From JAZNQL01 sp045531205 (lineage in GTDB: Bacteria > Bacillota > Clostridia > UMGS1883 > UMGS1540): 64,000 bases of DNA. The stretch covers positions 1 through 64,000 of the forward strand of contig JAZSDN010000018.1 in assembly GCA_045531205.1 (NCBI GenBank). The letters run 5' to 3'. The notes under the pieces were generated by a model. That model saw nothing but the letters and a program-made list of their open reading frames with translations, made no database searches and was not told where the DNA came from. The translations under genes were made by a program, and so were the position numbers. Shown here in pieces: positions 24,414 to 33,503 of the stretch (position 1 is its first letter; every line of letters begins with the position of its first letter).

Positions 24414-25928
24414 ATGAACAGTATTTTTATCAGTATTTTTATAAAACTATGTCTTGCGTTCAAAGAAAGTCTGTTTTATCGCTCAATAAATTCGATGCTT
24501 GACAGATTGGCAGAAGACTTAAAAACAAGTCTTTTCTGGAAAGCTTTAACAAAGATTACCTTGCTTGAAAATAAAAAAGAAGGGTCTTTGTTTTATAAAG
24601 CTATTCAAAAAACAGCAAACATTTTTATAAAAATAACAGAAAACATATATAACTTTATAAAAAAATTAAGTGCCGGCAGTATAACAGAAAATGTTTATAA
24701 TAAAGTGTTTGCAAAATCGGTTATTTTGCGGTATGAAAATATGCTTGCAATACTTATAAGCATTGTATTTATAATACCTCATAAGCTTTGGAACAATATG
24801 TACGCACTTATTATAGCACTTTTCCTTGCTTTGTTTTATGTTATAGCACTTGCAGGAGGCAAAAAGCTTGGGAAAAATGCTTTAAAAATATGGCTCCCGT
24901 TCTTGCTTTTTGTATTCTCAATTGTGTACAGTGTTATAATTTCTTATAATATAACCGACAGTATAAGAATAGCCGTATTTTTTGTAACATCGTTTATTTT
25001 TACCCTTCTTATAGAGGGAACACTTTCTTCTTACGAAAGAATATCAAAGTTTACAGGTGCAATGTATGTTGCAATATTTATATGCGGTGCGTTTGGTATA
25101 ATACAAAGATTTTTAGGAGTAGAGGTTGACCCGGCCCTTACTGATGTTAACCTTAATGCCGATATGCCGGGCAGAGTATTTTCTACTTTAGGCAACCCTA
25201 ATAATTTTGCCGAATTTCTTACAATGTTTATGCCGTTTGCATTTGCATACGCCTTAAATATTAAAGATAAAAAAATCAAAACATTTGCTATTTTGCTTAT
25301 GGCAATACCTTTAGTGTCCCTTTTAATGACATATTCACGTTCGGGGTGGATGGCATTTGCGGTTGCAACAATAGTATTTATTTTGCTTGCAAAAAGAAAA
25401 TGGATTCCTGCATTTTTGGTAATATGTATTTGTGCTGTGCCTCTTTTACCACAAAGTATATGGGCACGTATACTTACAATAGGCAATATAAACGATTCAT
25501 CAAGCTCGTACAGAATAGATATATGGACAGCATGCCTTGATATGTTAAAGGATTATCCTGTAACAGGAATAGGTCTTGGCCCGGGTGCGTTTGCCGAAAT
25601 ATATCCCGATTATTCGTGCGCAAGAGCGGTAACTGCCGCACATTCTCACATGCAGTTTTTAGAAATCCTGATAGAAACAGGTATTATAGGTCTTATAAGC
25701 TTTTTGTGGTTTACAATAGCACTTATAAAACGTTCTGTTGATAAGGTAATAAAAACGACCTCTGTAAAAATAAAAAATATGGCTGCTGCGGGAGCGGCAT
25801 CCATTGCGGGTATCAGCTTTATAGGACTTTTTGAATATTGCTGGTTTTACCCAAGAGTTATGTTTGCCTTCTTTATTGTTGCAGGCATAACAATGGCAAT
25901 TGCAGGAAGGGAAGAAACACTTCAATGA
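24414..25928 (+). CDS. O-antigen ligase/polymerase-like membrane protein
   Basis: A 504-residue polytopic membrane protein of the WaaL/Wzy type. An unusual basic N-terminal region of about 110 residues precedes roughly ten membrane helices. The O-antigen ligase region shows the T-Y-S-R-S-G-W motif in the middle and G-x-G-P-G followed by A-H-S-H further on, with the H of A-H-S-H likely catalytic. It should polymerise or ligate undecaprenyl-linked repeats outside the membrane. It lies four bases after DUF4330 and overlaps the next gene by four bases. Confidence 0.8.
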   Translation: MNSIFISIFIKLCLAFKESLFYRSINSMLDRLAEDLKTSLFWKALTKITLLENKKEGSLFYKAIQKTANIFIKITENIYNFIKKLSAGSITENVYNKVFAKSVILRYENMLAILISIVFIIPHKLWNNMYALIIALFLALFYVIALAGGKKLGKNALKIWLPFLLFVFSIVYSVIISYNITDSIRIAVFFVTSFIFTLLIEGTLSSYERISKFTGAMYVAIFICGAFGIIQRFLGVEVDPALTDVNLNADMPGRVFSTLGNPNNFAEFLTMFMPFAFAYALNIKDKKIKTFAILLMAIPLVSLLMTYSRSGWMAFAVATIVFILLAKRKWIPAFLVICICAVPLLPQSIWARILTIGNINDSSSSYRIDIWTACLDMLKDYPVTGIGLGPGAFAEIYPDYSCARAVTAAHSHMQFLEILIETGIIGLISFLWFTIALIKRSVDKVIKTTSVKIKNMAAAGAASIAGISFIGLFEYCWFYPRVMFAFFIVAGITMAIAGREETLQ

Positions 25929-28156
25929 AAGTATTACATCTCATAAGCGGCGGTGATTCTGGCGGCGCAAAAACACATGTTTTTAATTTGCTTAATAAGC
26001 TTACAGACAAGGCAGAAATCTACCTTGTCTGTCTTACTGCGGGCGTTTTTTATGACGAAGCGGTAAAGCTTTTCCCAAAAGAAACAATTCTGTTTGAACA
26101 AAAAAGCAGATTTGATATGTCAAGTGCCGACAAAATTCTTGAGCTTGTAAGAGAAAAAAATATAGATATAATTCACTGTCACGGGGCAAGAGCAAACTTT
26201 GTTGCAACCTACTTAAAAAAGCGTTGCAGTAAGCCTTTTGTTACTACTGTTCATAGTGACTACCTTCTGGATTTTGACGGTATATACCGAAAAATTGTGT
26301 ATACAACTCTTAATGTAATGGCACTTCGCAAGATGGACTATTATATAGGAGTTTCGTCAAGCTTCCGCAATATGCTTATTCAGCGAAAGTTCAGACCAAA
26401 CAGTGTTTTTGAAGTTTATAACGGTATGGATTTTGATAAAGAAACACCATTTTTATCAAAAGAAGATTTTGCAAAAAAATTCTCTATAGATGTATCCGAA
26501 AACGATATTTTTGTAGGTATAATAGGCCGTCACGATTATGTAAAGGGACACGATATTTTTGTGCGTGCGGCTAAAATAGCATCCGATAAAAATCCAAACC
26601 TACGCTTTGTTGTAGCAGGAGATGGCGGAGATACCGATTCTTTATATAAACTTACCAAAGAACTCGGTATGGAAGATAAAATAATTTATCTTGGGTTTTT
26701 AAATGATATTTACAGCTTTCTAAACTTTGTTGATATAAATACACTTTCTTCAAGATGTGAAAGCTTTCCTTACGCACTTTTAGAAGGTGCAAAAATGAAA
26801 AAGCCTACCATAAGCTCGTGCGTTGGAGGTATTCCCGATTTAATTTGCGACGGACAAACAGGCTTGCTTTTTGAAAACGAAAACGCAGAAGAATTTGCAC
26901 AAAAAATACTTGAGCTTGCCGAAAATACCGAAAAAAGTAAACAGCTTGGCGAAAATTTATATAATCTTGCCACAAACAAATTTTCAAACGAAAATCTTGC
27001 CCAAACCCATATTGAAATATACAATGCCATATTGCGTGATTTTTATGATAAAAAGAAATATGACGTTGTTTTTTCAGGATATTACGGCTTTAAAAACAGC
27101 GGTGACGATGCCTTGCTGTTTGAAATTTTAGACGCTTTAAGAGTATATAAGCCCGATATAAGAGCTTTAGTTCTTTCAAAAAAACCTAAAGAAACAAAAG
27201 CTATGTATAAAGTGGATGCCAAAAACAGATTTTTACCATGGAGCATAATAGGCGGGCTTAAAAAATCAAGAATGCTTATAAACGGCGGAGGCAGTCTTAT
27301 TCAGGATGCAACCAGCTCAAAATCGCTTTGGTATTACCTTGAAATTATGAAAATGGCAAAAAAACGCGGGCTTTCTGTTTTTGTATATGCAAACGGAATA
27401 GGCCCAATAAAAAAACGTAATATAAAACGAACCAAAGCTGTGCTTGAAACAGTAGATTTTATAACTTTAAGGGACGAGCTTTCGCTTGAAGAAATAAAGA
27501 AACTCGGCCTTGAAAACTCTAAAATTGAGGTAACGGCAGACCCTGCAATAAGGGTAAAAATAACCGAAAATACAGATAAACTTCTGGCAGACGAAGGTGT
27601 ACAGAAGGGTAAATATATAGGAGTTTCTGTGCGTGACTGGCAAAATAAAGATAAACAGTTTTGCCAGAAACTTGCAAAAGGACTTGATAGCATATACGAA
27701 AAACACAACCTTTTGCCAGTGTTTATTCCTATGAAATACCCTGATGATGTAAAATTCAGCGAAAAAATTGCAAACCTTATGTTAAGTCCTTGCCATGTTC
27801 TTAAAAAGCAGTACAGCGTAAACGAAATAGTAAGTATCACATCTAAAATGGAAATGATTTTAGGTATGAGATTGCATATTTTAATATACGCAATGGGCTC
27901 TGCAGTTCCAACTGTAGGTATTGTATATGACCCCAAAGTTTCGGGCTTTTTGAATTATATAGGACAGCCCAGAATCTTAAGTGCAAAAAACCTTGACATT
28001 TCATTGCTTGAAAACTATGCAGATGAAGTAATATCCAATAAAAATGAAATTTCAGAGAACCTGAAAGAAAAAGCAAAAGAACTTTCAAAAAAAGCTCTTT
28101 TAAACGCAGAATATGCTGTAGAAATTTTAACAAAGGAGAAAAGTCACTTTGAGTAA
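25925..28156 (+). CDS. csaB: Fusion of GT4 glycosyltransferase and CsaB polysaccharide pyruvyltransferase
   Basis: A 743-residue two-domain protein. Residues 1 to about 375 form a complete GT4 glycosyltransferase (S-G-G-D-S-G-G-A-K start, H-G-A-R-A, R-H-D-Y-V-K-G, S-F-P-Y-A-L-L-E-G). Residues from about 379 onward form a CsaB-type pyruvyltransferase (G-Y-Y-G-F-K-N-S-G-D-D-A-L, N-G-G-G-S-L-I-Q-D, M-R-L-H-I-L). CsaB adds pyruvyl ketals from phosphoenolpyruvate to wall polysaccharide, creating the ligand for SLH-domain proteins. CsaB is normally a separate protein of about 360 residues. The frame extends upstream to 25838 inside the polymerase gene, but ATG 25925 is the natural start. Confidence 0.85.
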   Translation: MKVLHLISGGDSGGAKTHVFNLLNKLTDKAEIYLVCLTAGVFYDEAVKLFPKETILFEQKSRFDMSSADKILELVREKNIDIIHCHGARANFVATYLKKRCSKPFVTTVHSDYLLDFDGIYRKIVYTTLNVMALRKMDYYIGVSSSFRNMLIQRKFRPNSVFEVYNGMDFDKETPFLSKEDFAKKFSIDVSENDIFVGIIGRHDYVKGHDIFVRAAKIASDKNPNLRFVVAGDGGDTDSLYKLTKELGMEDKIIYLGFLNDIYSFLNFVDINTLSSRCESFPYALLEGAKMKKPTISSCVGGIPDLICDGQTGLLFENENAEEFAQKILELAENTEKSKQLGENLYNLATNKFSNENLAQTHIEIYNAILRDFYDKKKYDVVFSGYYGFKNSGDDALLFEILDALRVYKPDIRALVLSKKPKETKAMYKVDAKNRFLPWSIIGGLKKSRMLINGGGSLIQDATSSKSLWYYLEIMKMAKKRGLSVFVYANGIGPIKKRNIKRTKAVLETVDFITLRDELSLEEIKKLGLENSKIEVTADPAIRVKITENTDKLLADEGVQKGKYIGVSVRDWQNKDKQFCQKLAKGLDSIYEKHNLLPVFIPMKYPDDVKFSEKIANLMLSPCHVLKKQYSVNEIVSITSKMEMILGMRLHILIYAMGSAVPTVGIVYDPKVSGFLNYIGQPRILSAKNLDISLLENYADEVISNKNEISENLKEKAKELSKKALLNAEYAVEILTKEKSHFE

Positions 28157-29510
28157 ATTCGAGAAAAATCTGTCAGAGGGCAGTGTGGTAAAGCAACTTA
28201 TTTTGTTTTCATTACCCTTTTTAATTTCAAACATCATACAGTCCTTATACAGTGTGGCAGATATGATAATTGTAGGTCAGTTTGCAGGCACAATAAGTAT
28301 GTCGGGCGTTAATATAGGAGGTCAGGCATCATTTTTAATAACAAATATGGTGTTCGGCTTATCAGTTGGTGCCACTGTTTTAATAGGACAGTATCTTGGT
28401 GCAGGTAACCGACAGGCAATGACGGATATTATAGGCACACTTTTTTCTGTGCTCGGAATATTGGCGGCAGTACTTACTGTTGTTATGCTATCTGTTCAAA
28501 CCCCGTTTTTAAAGCTTATTCAAACACCTGCAGAATCTTTTTCTGAAACAAAAATTTATTTTACAATAACAATGCTCGGCACAATATTTATTTTTGCTTA
28601 CAACGCTCTTTCGGCAGTTATGAGAGGAATGGGCGATAGCAAAAATCCCCTTATATTTGTTGCAATAGCTTGTGTTTGTAATATTGTACTTGATATTATT
28701 TTGGTATCAAAATTCAATATGGGAGCAGCGGGTGCAGCCATAGCAACAGTTGCTTCGCAGGCGATAAGTGTAATCCTTTGTATTATCTATCTTGCAAAAA
28801 ACAACTTTGTTTTTGACTTTAAGCCGTCTTCTTTTAAGATTAAAAAAGAAAGTCTTAAAATGATATTAAAAATAGGTGTACCTACTTCTGTTCAGAATGT
28901 AGCAACAAGCTTTTCATTTTTGTTTTTAACAGCACTTGTAAATATAATAGGTGTTACAGCATCGGCAGCAGTAGGTGCAGTTGGTAAAATAAACAGCTTT
29001 GCTATTTTGCCAACCCTTGCAATGAGTGCTTCTGTTTCGGCAATGGGTGCACAAAACATAGGTGCAGGCAAAACCAAACGTGCAGTAAAAACAATGGCAA
29101 CGGGAATAATAATTTCGTTTTGTATAGGTGCATTTATATACATACTTACAAACCTTTTCCCAGAAGTATTTTTACGTGCCTTCGGTAAAGACCCCGAGAT
29201 GATTGCCTGCGGGGTTGAGTATATGAAAGTATTTAGTCTTGACTATCTTATAGTGCCCTTCCTTTTCTGTATGAACGGACTTTTCACGGGTGCAGGACAC
29301 ACAGTATTTTCGCTTGTAAATAACGCACTTTCAGCGGTTATATGCCGTATACCTGCTTCTTACATATTCGGAATGGTACTTGGATATGGATTAAAAGGAG
29401 TTGGGTCAGGTGCCCCTGTGGCATCGGGAATAGCAACTATAATAGGATTTATTTATTTTATAAGCGGTAAGTGGAAAAAAATGACCATACTTGATACTCC
29501 CGCAGAATAA
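28149..29510 (+). CDS. MATE-family efflux transporter
   Basis: A 453-residue, 12-helix MATE (multi-antimicrobial extrusion) transporter that would export organic cations or other small molecules by Na+ or H+ antiport. Family features are the two related six-helix halves, P-F-L-I-S-N-I-I-Q-S-L-Y in helix 1, and the M-R-G-M-G-D-S-K loop. Start is TTG 28149, with AAGGAG upstream, overlapping the end of the GT4-CsaB gene by eight bases. It is therefore translationally coupled to the glycan cluster, though a role in that pathway is not shown. A terminator-like hairpin follows at 29523. Confidence 0.85.
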   Translation: MSKFEKNLSEGSVVKQLILFSLPFLISNIIQSLYSVADMIIVGQFAGTISMSGVNIGGQASFLITNMVFGLSVGATVLIGQYLGAGNRQAMTDIIGTLFSVLGILAAVLTVVMLSVQTPFLKLIQTPAESFSETKIYFTITMLGTIFIFAYNALSAVMRGMGDSKNPLIFVAIACVCNIVLDIILVSKFNMGAAGAAIATVASQAISVILCIIYLAKNNFVFDFKPSSFKIKKESLKMILKIGVPTSVQNVATSFSFLFLTALVNIIGVTASAAVGAVGKINSFAILPTLAMSASVSAMGAQNIGAGKTKRAVKTMATGIIISFCIGAFIYILTNLFPEVFLRAFGKDPEMIACGVEYMKVFSLDYLIVPFLFCMNGLFTGAGHTVFSLVNNALSAVICRIPASYIFGMVLGYGLKGVGSGAPVASGIATIIGFIYFISGKWKKMTILDTPAE

Positions 29511-29522
29511 AATTGAAGTTTT

Positions 29523-29567
29523 AAAAATCACTTTCCAAAAATATAATGTTTTCGGAGGGTGATTTTT
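29523..29567 (+). promoter_or_regulatory. Terminator hairpin sequestering the symporter ribosome binding site
   Basis: A 14-pair stem: 29523-29536 (AAAAATCACTTTCC) with 29554-29567 (GGAGGGTGATTTTT), including two U-G pairs. The descending arm contains the ribosome binding site and the T-run, and the TTG start codon of the symporter is the next codon (29568). The 17-base loop carries a perfect TATAAT (29542-29547), which would start transcription at about 29554 and free the ribosome binding site. The -35 region is poor. Confidence 0.6.
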
Positions 29568-30848
29568 TTGGCTTTATTAAAAGAAATAACTTGCGGTTTG
29601 CCTGTACAGCTTCTCTTGCTTTTTGTAGGAATTTATTATACATTCAAGCTCAACTTCTTCCAGATAAGAAAATTCGGGAAAGTTTTAAAAAATCTGTTCA
29701 AAAAAGATACTAACGACGGAATAAGCTCACGTCAGGCTATGCTTGTGGCACTTGGCGGGAGCCTTGGAATAGGCAACATTGCAGGTGTTGCAACTGCAAT
29801 GAGCATAGGCGGTGCGGGGACAGTTTTTTGGATGTGGATATCGGCAGTTTTAGGAATGGCAACAAAATATGCAGAAACCGTTCTGGCAGTGCATTACAGG
29901 AAGAAAAATGCAGACTCTACATTTTCGGGCGGAGCTATGTATTACATAGAAAAGGGCATAAACTGCAAAACTTTAGCTGTAATTTTTGCTTTGGCGGGAG
30001 CTTTGGCATCCTTTGGAGTGGGTAATATAACGCAGGCAAATTCTGTTGCCGAGGCAATGGAACAAACATTTTTTGTGCCGCCATTTTTAACGGGCATTTT
30101 GCTCTTTTTACTTTGCGGTACAGTTTTAATCGGAGGGGCAAAAAAGATAGCAGGCTTTATGGAAAAGCTTGTGCCTTATATGACACTTTTTTACACTTTG
30201 GGATGCGTATATATTCTCTTTTTACACGCCGACATTTTAGGGGAAGCATTTAAAAAAATAATAACAGAAGCTTTCTGCGGAAATTCGCTATTGGGGGCAG
30301 GTGCAGGCTTAGCTTTGAGAGAAGGAATTTCAAAAGGCCTTTTTTCAAATGAAGCAGGTATGGGAAGTACCGCAATTGCCTACGCATCATCTTCCGAAAA
30401 AGACCCCGTAGGACAAGGTATGATGGGTATTTTTGAGGTATTTGTTGATACAATACTTGTGTGTACCCTGACAGCACTTACCCTTATTGTAACCGATAGC
30501 TTTGCATTTGGAGGAATGAGCGGGGCTATAAATGCATTCGAAAGTATAATGCCTTTTTTCGGCGGACCTTTTATAGCCGTTTCCTCGGTTTTATTTGCAT
30601 TTGCAAGCATTGTTGCGTGGTCTTATTACGGAAGGGTTTGCAGTGAATATCTGTTTGGAAAAATGGGCGGAAAAATATATGTTTTTTTATTTTCCTTTGC
30701 CTTAATTCCCGGTTCTGTATTCGAAATTTCACTTGCGTGGGACATAGCCGATATTTTAAACGGACTTATGATGATACCCAATCTTTTTGCACTTATAATT
30801 TTGTCAAAAAAAGTTGTAAATCTTACTAAAAATTCACTTTACATATAA
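29568..30848 (+). CDS. Sodium:alanine symporter (AGCS family)
   Basis: A 426-residue amino acid carrier of the AGCS family (AlsT/AgcS type), with about 10-11 membrane helices. Typical blocks are G-G-S-L-G-I-G-N-I-A-G-V, T-x-x-x-Y-A-E, and G-L-F-S-N-E-A-G-M-G-S-T, which is part of the substrate and sodium site. It imports alanine or glycine with sodium. Start TTG 29568 fits GGAGGG at 29554-29559 with an eight-base gap; an upstream GTG at 29559 sits inside that ribosome binding site. Its start is buried in a hairpin with the preceding terminator. Confidence 0.9.
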   Translation: MALLKEITCGLPVQLLLLFVGIYYTFKLNFFQIRKFGKVLKNLFKKDTNDGISSRQAMLVALGGSLGIGNIAGVATAMSIGGAGTVFWMWISAVLGMATKYAETVLAVHYRKKNADSTFSGGAMYYIEKGINCKTLAVIFALAGALASFGVGNITQANSVAEAMEQTFFVPPFLTGILLFLLCGTVLIGGAKKIAGFMEKLVPYMTLFYTLGCVYILFLHADILGEAFKKIITEAFCGNSLLGAGAGLALREGISKGLFSNEAGMGSTAIAYASSSEKDPVGQGMMGIFEVFVDTILVCTLTALTLIVTDSFAFGGMSGAINAFESIMPFFGGPFIAVSSVLFAFASIVAWSYYGRVCSEYLFGKMGGKIYVFLFSFALIPGSVFEISLAWDIADILNGLMMIPNLFALIILSKKVVNLTKNSLYI

Positions 30849-30866
30849 ACGCTATTATGTTATAAT
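30838..30866 (+). promoter_or_regulatory. Promoter of mutS
   Basis: TTTACA (30838-30843), a 17-base spacer and perfect TATAAT (30861-30866). The spacer contains the stop codon of the symporter gene (TAA 30846-30848), so the promoter overlaps the upstream gene. Confidence 0.75.
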
Positions 30867-30902
30867 ATATTTATATATAATTTATTGATTCGGGGCGATT
30901 AT

Positions 30903-33503
30903 ATGGCTAAAGATAAAAATGAAATGACACCAATGATGAAGCAATATCTGGCAATAAAGGAAGGATACAAGGATTCTATCCTTTTTTTCCGTTTGGGTGA
31001 CTTTTATGAGATGTTTTTTGACGATGCGAAGGTAGCGTCAAAAGAACTTGAAATATCTTTAACCGGCCGTAACTGCGGACAGGAAGAACGTGCCCCAATG
31101 TGCGGAGTCCCTTATCATGCGGCAGAAACATATATAGCAAAGCTTGTAGCAAAAGGGTATAAAGTTGCAATATGCGAGCAGGGTGAAGTGGAAGAAGGCA
31201 GAAAAAATATAGTGGAACGCACAGTTACAAGAGTTATAACACCCGGCACAGTTTTAAACGAAGACCTTTTGAACGAACGTAAAACAAACTATATGTGTTC
31301 TGTGTACAAAAAAGGAGAGCAAAGCGGAATAACACTTTGCGAGCTTTCTACAGGTCATATTATGACAACAAGCTTTGAGGACGACAAAAATCTTTTAAAG
31401 ATTGCAGAAGAAATGTACCGATTTAAACCCGTTGAAGCAGTAGTGAATATCGAGGCTTATGAAAACGAAACACTTAAAAAATATACAGCAGAACACAGCG
31501 TTCGTCTTGAACTTTTAAACGACACTTTTTTTGACGAGGATTTTGCAAGAAAAGAAACATATACAAAGTTTGCCTCAAAAAGTGCAGATTTAAATTCTTT
31601 TATGAGCATAGCAACAGGCGCATTGCTTTATTATTTAAAACAGACCCAGCAGATGAGTCCCGACCATATTATAGACATTGACGTGTATGAATCCTCACAG
31701 TTTATGGAGATTGACACTTCGGCACACAAAAATCTTGAAATAACAGAGAACACGCACGACAGAAAGAAAAAGGGTTCGCTTTTATGGGTTTTGGATGATA
31801 CAAAAACCACAATGGGCTCACGTACAATAAAAAGCTGGCTTATAAGACCGCTTTTGAATTGCTCAAAAATAAACGAAAGACAAAATGCGGTTGAAGAGTT
31901 TATAAATAATATGCCCATGCGTGAAGATTTGCGTGAAGCAATGATAAACATTATGGACGTTGAACGTATTACGGGCAGAATAATTATGGGAACTGCAAAC
32001 GCCAGAGATTTGGTAAGACTTAAAGTTTCGCTTTCTTATCTTCCTGAAGTAAAGGCAATTTTAAATGGTGCAACATCAAGACTTTTGCAGGACCAGAATG
32101 ATGCAATAGAAGACCTTTCTGAAATAACAGACCTTATTGAAAGAGGAATTGTTGACGAGCCTCCCCTTATTTTGCGTGATGGCGGAATAATCAAAGAGGG
32201 TTTTTCGGAAGAACTTGACGAGCTTAAAAAGATTCGCGATGGCGGGCACAGCATTATAGCAGACCTTGAAATGGCCGAAAAAGAAAAAACAGGCATCAAA
32301 AACTTGAAAATAGCATTTAACAAAGTGTTCGGCTACTACATAGAAGTATCAAAAGGAAATATAGACAAGGTTCCCGAGCATTACGTAAGAAAACAAACAA
32401 CCGTAAATTCAGAACGTTATATAACCGAAGATTTAAAGAGGGTTGAAGACAGCGTTTTAGGTGCATCTGAAAAAAGTGTAGCTTTAGAGTATAAGCTTTT
32501 TCAGGATATAAGACAAAAAATAGCATCTTATGTTGATAAAATACAAAAGACCGCCCGTGCAATAGGCGTGCTTGATGCATTGGCATCGCTTTCCTGCGTT
32601 GCCGCAAAAAACAATTTTGTAAGACCTGAGGTTGATTTATCGGACAAGCTTTTTATAAAAGAGGGCAGACACCCTGTTGTAGAACGTGTAACACAAGACC
32701 TCTTTGTACCGAATGATACTATTTTAGACTGTGATTTAAACAGACTTGCAATTATAACAGGCCCCAATATGGCGGGTAAATCAACTTATATGAGACAGAT
32801 AGCCCTAATAGCTATAATGGCACAGATGGGAAGCTTTGTGCCTGCAAAATCCTGCCGAGTGGGAATAGTGGACAAGCTTTATACACGTATCGGTGCATCG
32901 GATGACTTGAATGCAGGACAGAGTACCTTTATGGTGGAAATGAGCGAGGTTGCCGAAATTGTTTCGGGGGCAACACAAAGAAGCTTGCTTATTTTAGACG
33001 AAATAGGAAGAGGCACAAGTACATTTGACGGACTGTCCATTGCGTGGGCTGTGCTTGAATATTGTGCATCAAAGCTTAAAGCAAAAACTCTTTTTGCAAC
33101 ACATTACCACGAGCTTACCGATATAGAAGATAAAATGGAAGGTGTATTGAATTACCGTGTTGCCGTAAAAAAACGCGGAGACGATATAATTTTTATACGT
33201 AAAATAGTGCGTGGCGGAGCTGACGAAAGCTATGGTATAGAAGTAGCAAAGCTTGCAGGTGTTCCGAACGAAATAATAAACCGTGCCAAAAAGATTTTAG
33301 CAGGGCTTGAATCGGGCGAAGGTGAAATTAAAATAAGAGGAGCACAAAAAAGACAGCCAAGCGAAGACCAACTTGGGTTTGACTCGATAAGAGAAAAAGA
33401 AATCATAAATCAGCTTAAACTGATAGATGTAAACACGCTTTCACCCATAGAAGCGTTGAGTGAACTTTTTAAACTTTCACAGATGGCGAAGGAGACCGAG
33501 TAA
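30903..33503 (+). CDS. mutS: DNA mismatch repair protein MutS
   Basis: An 866-residue MutS. The mismatch-recognition motif F-F-R-L-G-D-F-Y-E-M-F-F is in the N-terminal domain; the C-terminal ATPase has Walker A G-P-N-M-A-G-K-S-T and Walker B L-I-L-D-E-I-G-R-G-T. It binds mispairs and recruits MutL, encoded next with a one-base overlap. ATG 30903 is chosen over an in-frame TTG at 30885; CGGGGCG lies upstream and the promoter supports a leader of about 30 bases. Confidence 0.95.
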   Translation: MAKDKNEMTPMMKQYLAIKEGYKDSILFFRLGDFYEMFFDDAKVASKELEISLTGRNCGQEERAPMCGVPYHAAETYIAKLVAKGYKVAICEQGEVEEGRKNIVERTVTRVITPGTVLNEDLLNERKTNYMCSVYKKGEQSGITLCELSTGHIMTTSFEDDKNLLKIAEEMYRFKPVEAVVNIEAYENETLKKYTAEHSVRLELLNDTFFDEDFARKETYTKFASKSADLNSFMSIATGALLYYLKQTQQMSPDHIIDIDVYESSQFMEIDTSAHKNLEITENTHDRKKKGSLLWVLDDTKTTMGSRTIKSWLIRPLLNCSKINERQNAVEEFINNMPMREDLREAMINIMDVERITGRIIMGTANARDLVRLKVSLSYLPEVKAILNGATSRLLQDQNDAIEDLSEITDLIERGIVDEPPLILRDGGIIKEGFSEELDELKKIRDGGHSIIADLEMAEKEKTGIKNLKIAFNKVFGYYIEVSKGNIDKVPEHYVRKQTTVNSERYITEDLKRVEDSVLGASEKSVALEYKLFQDIRQKIASYVDKIQKTARAIGVLDALASLSCVAAKNNFVRPEVDLSDKLFIKEGRHPVVERVTQDLFVPNDTILDCDLNRLAIITGPNMAGKSTYMRQIALIAIMAQMGSFVPAKSCRVGIVDKLYTRIGASDDLNAGQSTFMVEMSEVAEIVSGATQRSLLILDEIGRGTSTFDGLSIAWAVLEYCASKLKAKTLFATHYHELTDIEDKMEGVLNYRVAVKKRGDDIIFIRKIVRGGADESYGIEVAKLAGVPNEIINRAKKILAGLESGEGEIKIRGAQKRQPSEDQLGFDSIREKEIINQLKLIDVNTLSPIEALSELFKLSQMAKETE

